Shown here: one piece after another, positions 6,911-12,285 of the stretch
Position numbering within the stretch: the first letter of the stretch is position 1
How the letters are laid out: every line of letters starts with the position of its first letter
Assembly: GCA_023411035.1 (NCBI GenBank)
Contig: JAEYPE010000096.1
Location: 1-12,285 of the forward strand
Reading direction: 5' to 3'
Length of the DNA stretch: 12,285 nt
Source: Pseudomonadota bacterium
GTDB taxonomy: Bacteria; Pseudomonadota; Alphaproteobacteria; Azospirillales; Azospirillaceae
Translations under genes and position numbers: made by a program
Notes under the pieces: model-generated
Database searches by the model: none
What the model was told of the DNA's origin: nothing
Seen by the model: the letters and a program-made list of their open reading frames with translations, nothing else

Positions 6911-7810
6911 TTATTTCCCGAGCATCAGCCGCGCCTGCAGGCCCGGACGGACGCGGTCCCCCGACGGCAGCAGTTCGACCTTGACCTCGGTGAGCCCGCT
7001 CGCCGCGTCCACGACGGGCGACACGAACAGAACCTTGCCGTCCACCGGCACGGTCTCGTTGCCGGCGGTCACCTGCACGCGCACCGTGTCATGCGGCGCC
7101 AGGGTTCCGATGGACGCCACGGGAACGTTGGCGACGAACAGAACCTTGGACAGATCGCACATCTTGATCGCCGGCTCGTTCGCCTGGACGCTTTCGCCGA
7201 CGTTCCTGACGACCTTCGTGACGATGCCCGGCGAGGGCGCGCGCAGGGTCCGGCGCGCCAGGTTCTCCTCCGCGGCCAGATAGTCGAGGCGCTCGATCTG
7301 CTTGGCGTTCTTCAGCCGCTCGTGTTCGGCGACGGCGAGGGTATGGGCGAGGACCTTGTTCTCCATCTCCTCGCGGCTGATGCCGGCGCTGGCCTCGAAG
7401 ATGCGGCGGGCGGCGGCCATCTGCTTTTCCGTGGTCTGGCGGCGGGCGGCGGCGGCGGTCAACTCCGCGTTGCTTTCCCATTGCAGCTTGCGCCGCTGCG
7501 CCTCCAGCGACTCCGCAACGAGGTCGAGACGGCCCAGCGTGTCGCCGGCCTTCACCACGGTCCCTTCGGTCACCGCCGTCTCGGCGACGCGTCCGGCGAC
7601 CGGAAAGCCGAGACCGAGATCCTTCAGGCACTGCGTCACGCCCTTCACCGACGGGGCGTCGGGAAGGCCCGGCATGCCCGTGGAGACCGGACGGGGCACC
7701 GTGGTTTCCGCAGCGAAGACCGGCGGGCACAGCAGCGCGGCGGACAGCGCCGCCCCAAGCGCGAACCGGAGCCTCGGAGCCGTCCTCATGCCAGCCTTCA
7801 TTCCAGCCAT
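6911..7810 (-). CDS. Periplasmic HlyD/RND-type adaptor (membrane fusion protein)
   Basis: The product is 299 residues. It has a signal peptide (charged start, hydrophobic 16-30, likely cut at VFA-AE around residue 33/34). The mature part has the adaptor order: first lipoyl half at about 68-98 (GFPVAGRVAETAVTEGTVVK), coiled-coil hairpin at about 100-185, second lipoyl half (RAPSPGIVTKVVRNVGESV) at about 190-209, then a beta-barrel ending in VSPVVDAASGLTEVKVEL and VRPGLQARLML. The order and closing motifs resemble RND-efflux adaptors, but no RND pump gene is present. ATG 7810 is chosen because it overlaps the TolC-like stop as TGATG, implying translational coupling. ATG 7801 is a good alternative because GGAG upstream is better spaced for it. 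Cys28 is preceded by Leu, not Ala or Gly, so a lipoprotein is unlikely. Its likely job is to bridge the inner-membrane parts and the TolC-like channel. Confidence 0.9.
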   Translation of the reverse strand: MAGMKAGMRTAPRLRFALGAALSAALLCPPVFAAETTVPRPVSTGMPGLPDAPSVKGVTQCLKDLGLGFPVAGRVAETAVTEGTVVKAGDTLGRLDLVAESLEAQRRKLQWESNAELTAAAARRQTTEKQMAAARRIFEASAGISREEMENKVLAHTLAVAEHERLKNAKQIERLDYLAAEENLARRTLRAPSPGIVTKVVRNVGESVQANEPAIKMCDLSKVLFVANVPVASIGTLAPHDTVRVQVTAGNETVPVDGKVLFVSPVVDAASGLTEVKVELLPSGDRVRPGLQARLMLGK

Positions 7811-9471
7811 CACTCCAGATCGAACCGCGAGAGGAGCCGGCCCTGCGCCTGCGAGGCGATCAGGCTTGCCCGGTTCGCCAGCACGATGCTGTCGCCGAGC
7901 GCCTCCTCTGCCGTCAGGGCGTCGAGGCGGCGCTTCATAAGGTCGACGGAAGACTTGCGCCCCTGGCGCACCAGCCCCTCCTCCATCGCCACCAGCCGGC
8001 GCTGCGTGTCGACGGTCGCCGTCTGGCGCTCCACGACCTCCAGGATGCGGTCCAGCACGTTGGCGCTGCTGACGATCTCGTTGACGATGCGCTGCTGAAG
8101 GGCCATCTGCGCCAGCTCCGCCTGCTGGCGGCGGGTCTTGGCGGCGTTCAGGTCGCTCTTCTTCTTCTCGTCGCCGTACAGCCCGACCTTGAAGGTCAGG
8201 CCGACCGTCCAACTATTGTAGGGAATGCTGGAGCCGAGATAGCTGGTGACGGGCCGGTAGCGCGCCTCGGTGTTCAGATCCTCGATGCCGTAGCGGGCCA
8301 CGACGTTCAACTCGGGAAGCGTCTGGTTTTCCGCATATTGCACATCGACGTTCTCGCGGGCGATGCGGTTCTGGATCACCTTGCTTTCCGGCCGGCGCGC
8401 CAGACCGTCGGCGAGCACGGGCGGCAGCCCGTTCGCCGCGTCGGGGCGGTCCGGCATCGGCACGTTGCCGGCCTCGGGCCGTCCGGTCCACTCATGTCCG
8501 GCCGGCTCGTGTCCGGTCAACTCGGCCGGCAGGGCGATGCGCTCGGCCTGCAGGGTCAGCCGGTCCGCCGCGACGTAGCGGCGGGGGCGCAGCAGCCCCG
8601 CGTCCCGCGTCCGCGCGGACACCCGGGCCTGCAATTCGTTGATCTGCTCTTCGAGGTCCTGCTGCGCCTGCTCCAACTGGGCCTGGCGCTGCGAGGTGGC
8701 GGACTCGACGTCGAGCGCTTCACCCGCGGAGCGCAAACCGTTGCGTTCCTGCGACCGCATTTCCTGCAGCAGACGGCGGGAGATCTCCAGCGCCTCACGG
8801 CGAAGGCGCACGCGCTGCTGCGCCCGCTGGACGTTGAAGTAAACGGTGATGCCCTCGACGAGACGCTGCGCCTCGACCTGCCGGACCGCCTCGCGCGCCA
8901 TCTCGCGCTCGTATTCCGCGATGCGGATGGCGCTGTTGGTGGCGTCCAGACCGGCGCCGCGCAGCAGCGGCTGCGTCAGCTTCAGGCCCAGATAGGCCTT
9001 GTATTCCGGACTGATCGACCCGACCGTGTTCTGCAGGCTGTTCTTGAGCCGCGCCACGTTGTACGACACCTCGACGTCGGCGCCGGTCGGGATCTTCACC
9101 CCGATTGTGTTGTTCACCTGCGCGACCTTGGACCGGTATTCGGCCTGACTGGCGCGCTGCAGGATTTCGTTCGCCGTGTTGAGGATGTAGCTGTTGTCGT
9201 AGCTGGCGTTCGCCGTGAAGAACGGCTCGTAGACGGCCTCCGCCGCCTTCACTTTCTGGCTGGCGATCTCCTCTTCGAGGCGCTGCACCAGGATGGTCTC
9301 GTCCGACCCGTGGATCAGGTCGATGAAAGCGGAGAGCGTCAGCGGCTCCGCCCTCTCGGGCCGAACCGCCGGCGCGGCGGCTCGGTCCTTCTTCTGGTCG
9401 GCATGGGCTTGAGTGGTCAGCAGTCCCGATGAGGAACCAAGCACCACGGACATCAGGATTGCGCGCCACAT
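7810..9471 (-). CDS. TolC-family outer-membrane channel protein
   Basis: The product is 553 residues, somewhat longer than the roughly 430-490 usual for TolC proteins. A signal peptide ends near AHA-DQ (24/25). Two long alpha-helical blocks (about 180-295 and 355-550), rich in Gln, Glu, Arg and Ala, alternate with beta-strand segments (about 85-165 with LGLKLTQPLLRGAG, and 385-432 with TVGLTFKVGLYG), as expected for the TolC inverted repeat. A Pro/Gly/His-rich insert at about 312-350, partly built from DNA repeats, accounts for some of the extra length. A GAAGGG ribosome-binding site lies 9 nt before the ATG. It starts 32 nt after the DUF3467-like stop, and its TGA overlaps the next gene's ATG. 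It probably forms the outer-membrane exit duct of the export system, working with the HlyD modules encoded downstream. Confidence 0.9.
   Translation of the reverse strand: MWRAILMSVVLGSSSGLLTTQAHADQKKDRAAAPAVRPERAEPLTLSAFIDLIHGSDETILVQRLEEEIASQKVKAAEAVYEPFFTANASYDNSYILNTANEILQRASQAEYRSKVAQVNNTIGVKIPTGADVEVSYNVARLKNSLQNTVGSISPEYKAYLGLKLTQPLLRGAGLDATNSAIRIAEYEREMAREAVRQVEAQRLVEGITVYFNVQRAQQRVRLRREALEISRRLLQEMRSQERNGLRSAGEALDVESATSQRQAQLEQAQQDLEEQINELQARVSARTRDAGLLRPRRYVAADRLTLQAERIALPAELTGHEPAGHEWTGRPEAGNVPMPDRPDAANGLPPVLADGLARRPESKVIQNRIARENVDVQYAENQTLPELNVVARYGIEDLNTEARYRPVTSYLGSSIPYNSWTVGLTFKVGLYGDEKKKSDLNAAKTRRQQAELAQMALQQRIVNEIVSSANVLDRILEVVERQTATVDTQRRLVAMEEGLVRQGRKSSVDLMKRRLDALTAEEALGDSIVLANRASLIASQAQGRLLSRFDLE
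8491..8520. repeat. Imperfect 15-bp tandem repeat in the TolC-like gene
   Basis: Units 8491-8505 (CTCATGTCCGGCCGG) and 8506-8520 (CTCGTGTCCGGTCAA) are imperfect direct copies, with further partial CTCGG/TCCGG copies on both sides (about 8472-8490 and 8521-8529). They encode the TGHEPAGHEW-type string near residues 318-328, inside the non-conserved insert between the two TolC halves. This looks like slippage-driven expansion of a tolerant loop. Confidence 0.65.
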
Positions 9472-9503
9472 CAGCGCCGGCCCTTCTAATTTGGTCTTGC
9501 CGT

Positions 9504-9818
9504 TCAGACGATCTTGCCGACCTTCTCTTCGTACTCGGCCAGGACGCGCTGCAGCGTTTCCGCCAGGTTCTTGGCAACCGAAGGTGTCATGATGATGCGG
9601 GACGAAAGCTTGATCTGGATTTCCGCACCGACGCTGCCCCAGGTCTGGTTGGTGCCGAACAGCAGCGTAAGTTCGTCCTTGCTCATACCGACGTTGGCGA
9701 CGTTCGCGTAATGGGTCGCCATGTTGCTGTCGTCGAAGTGAACGCGGACGGTCTGCTCTGCGCCGTTGACAACCTGTTCCACTTCGGCATTTTCGCCGTT
9801 TTTACGCACGTCGCTCAT
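9504..9818 (-). CDS. DUF3467-like small protein
   Basis: The product is 104 residues from ATG 9818, which sits 7 nt behind a clear AAGGGG ribosome-binding site; a TTG two codons upstream is less likely. There is no signal peptide or membrane segment, so it should be cytoplasmic. The body contains THYANVANVGMSKDELTLLFG (36-55) and SRIIMTPSVAKNLAETLQRV (73-92). I recognise these as the two conserved blocks of the DUF3467 family: a YANxxxV strand followed by an F-G turn, then a basic strand, MTP and an amphipathic helix. The family has no established function that I know. As first gene of the operon it could be a cargo chaperone, a SecA-like partner or a regulator; nothing in the sequence decides between these. 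It is 32 nt ahead of the TolC-like gene. Confidence 0.8.
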   Translation of the reverse strand: MSDVRKNGENAEVEQVVNGAEQTVRVHFDDSNMATHYANVANVGMSKDELTLLFGTNQTWGSVGAEIQIKLSSRIIMTPSVAKNLAETLQRVLAEYEEKVGKIV

Positions 9819-9825
9819 GAACAAG

Positions 9826-9831
9826 CCCCTT
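9826..9831 (-). promoter_or_regulatory. Ribosome-binding site AAGGGG of the first operon gene
   Basis: On the minus strand AAGGGG lies 7 nt before ATG 9818. This decides the start in favour of MSDVRK over the upstream TTG at 9824, which would lie only 1 nt from the site. Confidence 0.75.
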
Positions 9832-9839
9832 GCTCAGCA

Positions 9840-10020
9840 TGGAATGCTTAACGGAAGTTTCTGGTGATTTTTGATGGTTACGTTCTTTTGCAGAGCGCCA
9901 CGGCGTTACAATAATCACGCACATCAATCGTCACAGTTTTTAGCAGCTTTTTCGGAAGAATAAAACCTTCTTTTCATGACGAAAGTAATAACGATTCATT
10001 TACACGCGAACGGCTTCGAG
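9840..10020 (-). promoter_or_regulatory. AT-rich upstream region of the export operon, probable promoter
   Basis: This roughly 180-bp patch is far richer in A and T than anything else in the window, with several T-runs and A-runs (for example 9945-9952 and 9960-9974). It lies directly upstream of the first operon gene, and the six genes behind it have no other gap above 37 nt. It therefore most likely holds the operon promoter, read leftwards. Weak sigma-70-like hexamers can be picked (for example TATTGT on the minus strand near 9908-9915), but none is convincing, so no exact start is claimed. A silencer or activator target is also possible. Confidence 0.5.
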
Positions 10021-10030
10021 ATTGATCAAC

Positions 10031-10046
10031 CATTGCGCGCGCAATG
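10031..10046. promoter_or_regulatory. 16-bp perfect palindrome
   Basis: CATTGCGCGCGCAATG is a perfect 16-bp inverted repeat without a spacer. It lies between the hairpin behind the adhesin gene and the AT-rich operon upstream region, so it could be an operator for a dimeric regulator. It could also be a second, weaker hairpin of the adhesin terminator. No regulator gene is in the window. Confidence 0.45.
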
Positions 10047-10058
10047 CGTGCATGTCCC

Positions 10059-10086
10059 GAGGGGAGGAGCGATCCCCCCTCCCCTC
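10059..10086 (-). terminator. Strong GC hairpin downstream of the adhesin gene
   Basis: GAGGGGAGG (10059-10067) and CCTCCCCTC (10078-10086) form a perfect 9-bp stem with a 10-nt loop, starting 11 nt after the adhesin stop. No T-run follows on the minus strand, so termination may be incomplete and some read-through into the operon is possible. Alternatively the hairpin protects the mRNA 3' end. Confidence 0.6.
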
Positions 10087-10097
10087 GCCCGTCCGCG

Positions 10098-12285
10098 TCA
10101 TTCGGCGGCCGGAAGGAAGGTTTCCACCTCCGGCTTCCATGCGTTCGCCGTCCGCCGGGGATCGGCCGGGACCAGCGGCGCGTCGAGGTCGTCCAGCCGG
10201 GCCTCCCGGTCGCGCGTTCCGCCGCCATGGACCTCCGGCACCGGATCATTGGCCGGAGTCCCTGCCGGTCCACCGGTCGCCGGCACCTCCATCGCGGCGA
10301 TCGCCTCCAGGATGCTGTCCAGCGACCGCCGCAGGTCCGAAGCCGGCAGGATGTCCTGGTCCTGCGCCGATGCCGCAGGCCCAGCCGCCAGCGCGTCCAG
10401 CATCGCCTCCAGATCGACCGGACGTCCTCCCGTCCGGCCGGCCGGCTCGAAGCGCCCAAGCTCATGCCGCAGGGCGGCGATTTCCGGGATGATCGGCCGG
10501 GCCGCTTCGCCGAGCCCGAGGGCTTGCAGGATCGAGCCCGCGCCGGTCTCCACCGGCTCCGCCGCGATGCGGATCGGACGGCTGGCCAGTTGGATGACCT
10601 TGGACAGCGCCGATGGGGTCTCGGCCTTCTCCGTCGCCGACGTTTCCGGGACGGACCGGCCGGCCAGGGCGGCGGCGGCGATCTCGGTCGGAATGCGCTC
10701 CGGATCGGCGAGGTAGGCCATCGCGACGACGGGGATCGTGCTGAGTCCGACCTGAAAGCCCGGCGCGCCGCCGTTGATGACATGGATGCCCTGGCGCGGG
10801 CCGTTGATCACCTGCATCGGGAAATCGCCCCGGCGATCGGCCTGGAACCCGATGCGGTTGTAGAGGATACGCCCCTCGCTGAAGAGCAGGATGTCCCCGC
10901 TTCCTCGGTTGACGACGCCCTTGTCGCCGACCTTGAAGCCGTTGCGCATGCTGATGTTGATGCCGCCGCTGCGCTCCGCGCTGGCGTTCAGCACCGCGGC
11001 GCTGACGTTCAGGTTGCTGGCGGTCTGCCCCACCCCGTCCCGCGCCACCATCGACAGCGTGCCGGTGACGATCAGTTCCTCCTCCGCCGCGGTGTTGTCG
11101 AGGATCGCTCCCGACCGCGACGTCAGGGTCACGGCCTTGGTCGCCGTGATCCGATCCAGGCGGATGTCGCCCTCTGCCGTCACCGCCACGCGGTCGGACG
11201 CGATGATCCGGGTGTCGGCGTCCGCCATGGTCAGGGCACCGCGCGCGATGTCGAGCACGAACCGGCCCGCGATCACCGCGGACTGGTCGGCCATCGCAAC
11301 GCTGCCCCGGACGACATCGACGGCCAAGTCGCCCCCGGCCACCGACAGCTGGGACTGGCCGCTGAGCGCGACGTTCCCGACCACGTTGGCGAGCAGCACG
11401 CCCTCCCCGTCGCCGACCACGACGCTCGCCCGATCGGACAGCCGCAGGTCGCCGACAACCGCCAGGGCGCCGCTCCGCCCGATGTGGATAACCGTGTCGC
11501 CCGACAGGGTGACGGTGCCACTGCTGTGCAGCCCGGAGAGCACGTTGCCGACGAGAACCGACGTCCGTCCGGCCAGCCGGACGTCGCCGGTCACCCGCAG
11601 ATCCGCCACGTCGGTCGCGGTGATGGTGACATCCCCCTCCGTCGAGAGGTTGCCCGCGGCGATGTCGAGCAGCAGCGTACGGCCGGCCATGGACGCGCCG
11701 GACGCCATCGACAGGTTGCCAACCCCCATGCCGAGCACCAGGGCCGTCCCCGCCGACAGCGAAGCCGCGGTGTCCAGCCGGACCTCACCCTTGGCGACGG
11801 TCAGGCTCAGATCCTTGCCGGCGGTCATCGCCGCGGCGTTGGACAGGGTGACCGCCTCCTGGACCTGGGCGGCCAGGCTGCCGGTCACCGCCGCGGTGGC
11901 CCCGTCGGCCAGCGTCAGCGTGCCGGTGCGGACGCCGAGGTCAAGGCTGGCGGCGCGCAGCGTGGCGCCGCTGCCGAAGCCGACGTTACCGTCCGCCGCA
12001 ACCAGCGTCATCGCCCCGCCGGAGATCAGCGCCGCGGCGTCGGCGAAGCTCACGTCGCCCGCGCCGACGGTCAGGACGAGCGACGAGGCCGCCGTCATCC
12101 CGGCCCGCTCGGCGAAGCGGACGTTGCCGGTCGTCACCGTCGCGGTGAGCGCGCCGCCCGCGGCCAGCGCCGCATCGCGCGCCTCCGTCAGGTCACCGCG
12201 GCCCAGGCTCATCACCAGCGCCTGTCCGGCCCGCACCGCGGCGCGGTCGGCGATGCCGACCGAGCCCGCGGCCACGGTCAGGGAC
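10098..12285 (-). CDS. Giant beta-helical repeat adhesin-like protein, C-terminal part
   Basis: The frame is open to the window edge, so the 5' part is missing; 728 residues are visible. Residues about 1-395 are 22-23-residue repeats of the kind GDVSFADAAALISGGAMTL, rich in Gly, Ala, Val, Leu, Ser and Thr. This is typical of right-handed beta-helices in filamentous-haemagglutinin or LktA-like adhesins. Then comes a non-repetitive block (about 415-515, with SGGINISMRNGF, NRGSGDILLFSEGRILYNRIG and PRQGIHVINGG). The last 210 residues are helical, acidic and Pro-rich and end in ETFLPAAE. There is no cysteine. There is no autotransporter beta-barrel or YadA anchor, and no RTX nonapeptide array is visible. 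A large cell-surface or secreted protein is most likely. It lies directly upstream of the export operon in the same direction and is a plausible cargo of it. The N-terminal export signal, which would decide between two-partner secretion and other routes, is outside the window. Confidence 0.82.
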   Translation of the reverse strand, partial: SLTVAAGSVGIADRAAVRAGQALVMSLGRGDLTEARDAALAAGGALTATVTTGNVRFAERAGMTAASSLVLTVGAGDVSFADAAALISGGAMTLVAADGNVGFGSGATLRAASLDLGVRTGTLTLADGATAAVTGSLAAQVQEAVTLSNAAAMTAGKDLSLTVAKGEVRLDTAASLSAGTALVLGMGVGNLSMASGASMAGRTLLLDIAAGNLSTEGDVTITATDVADLRVTGDVRLAGRTSVLVGNVLSGLHSSGTVTLSGDTVIHIGRSGALAVVGDLRLSDRASVVVGDGEGVLLANVVGNVALSGQSQLSVAGGDLAVDVVRGSVAMADQSAVIAGRFVLDIARGALTMADADTRIIASDRVAVTAEGDIRLDRITATKAVTLTSRSGAILDNTAAEEELIVTGTLSMVARDGVGQTASNLNVSAAVLNASAERSGGINISMRNGFKVGDKGVVNRGSGDILLFSEGRILYNRIGFQADRRGDFPMQVINGPRQGIHVINGGAPGFQVGLSTIPVVAMAYLADPERIPTEIAAAALAGRSVPETSATEKAETPSALSKVIQLASRPIRIAAEPVETGAGSILQALGLGEAARPIIPEIAALRHELGRFEPAGRTGGRPVDLEAMLDALAAGPAASAQDQDILPASDLRRSLDSILEAIAAMEVPATGGPAGTPANDPVPEVHGGGTRDREARLDDLDAPLVPADPRRTANAWKPEVETFLPAAE
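11100..12285 (-). repeat. 22-23-residue beta-helix coding repeats
   Basis: Successive units start with G-[DNST]-[VL] and carry an Ala/Leu core then a LxLxV strand, for example GDLTEARDAALAAG, GNVRFAERAGMTAA, GDVSFADAAALISG, GNVGFGSGATLRAA and GNLSMASGASMAGR. The first four visible units are exactly 23 residues long and the following ones 22-23. Units are diverged at DNA level, so this is old protein repetition and not a recent tandem duplication. Toward the C-terminus (below about residue 215) the repeats become less regular. Confidence 0.8.

Noticed and set aside
7724..7732. Lipobox at Cys28 of the HlyD adaptor
   Set aside because: The residue before the Cys is Leu, not Gly, Ala or Ser, and a good signal peptidase I site (VFA-AE) follows a few residues later.
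7811..8212. N-terminal extension of the HlyD adaptor by 134 residues
   Set aside because: The extension is an Arg/Gly/Pro-rich shadow of the TolC-like gene. The signal peptide and TGATG junction place the start at 7810.
729..9818. Ordinary type I secretion or RND efflux operon
   Set aside because: No ABC transporter with Walker A and LSGGQ, and no RND pump of about 1000 residues, is encoded. The only ATPase carries SecA motifs.
10098..12285. Classical autotransporter or RTX protein
   Set aside because: The C-terminus has no beta-barrel pattern ending in an aromatic residue, and no GGxGxD nonapeptide array is visible.

Overview
The window is uniformly GC-rich apart from one AT-rich intergenic patch. 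It looks like alphaproteobacterial DNA; the GC content, RND-type adaptors and an IS66-type element would suit the Rhodospirillales (for example an Azospirillum relative), but that placement is inference. No RNA gene or CRISPR array was seen.

Layout: (1) 1-127 is the right-hand end of an IS66-type insertion sequence with the last 37 codons of its transposase. (2) 368-700 (+) encodes a small exported protein with ten cysteines in a perfectly mirror-symmetric spacing. (3) 9818 down to 729 (-) is a compact six-gene operon with gaps of 3 to 37 nt and one TGATG overlap. In transcription order it encodes a DUF3467-like small protein, a TolC-like outer-membrane protein, a periplasmic HlyD/RND-type adaptor, a PqqD-like/M50 metalloprotease/HlyD fusion, a SecA-like ATPase lacking the C-terminal third of SecA, and a GAF/HlyD fusion. 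(4) 9840-10097 is an AT-rich intergenic region with a probable operon promoter, a 16-bp perfect palindrome and a strong hairpin. (5) 10098 to the window edge (-) is the C-terminal 728 residues of a very large, cysteine-free, beta-helical adhesin-like protein that continues beyond the window.

The operon has the outer-membrane channel and three adaptor modules of a type I-like trans-envelope exporter, but no ABC ATPase and no RND pump. The only recognisable energy source is the SecA-like motor, and the only polytopic inner-membrane protein is the M50 protease fusion. My main inference is that this is an atypical export system in which a reduced SecA works with a site-2-protease-like membrane protein and HlyD/TolC modules. 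The adjacent giant repeat protein, which has no autotransporter barrel at its C-terminus, is the best candidate cargo. The cysteine-rich protein is convergent with the operon and may or may not belong to it.
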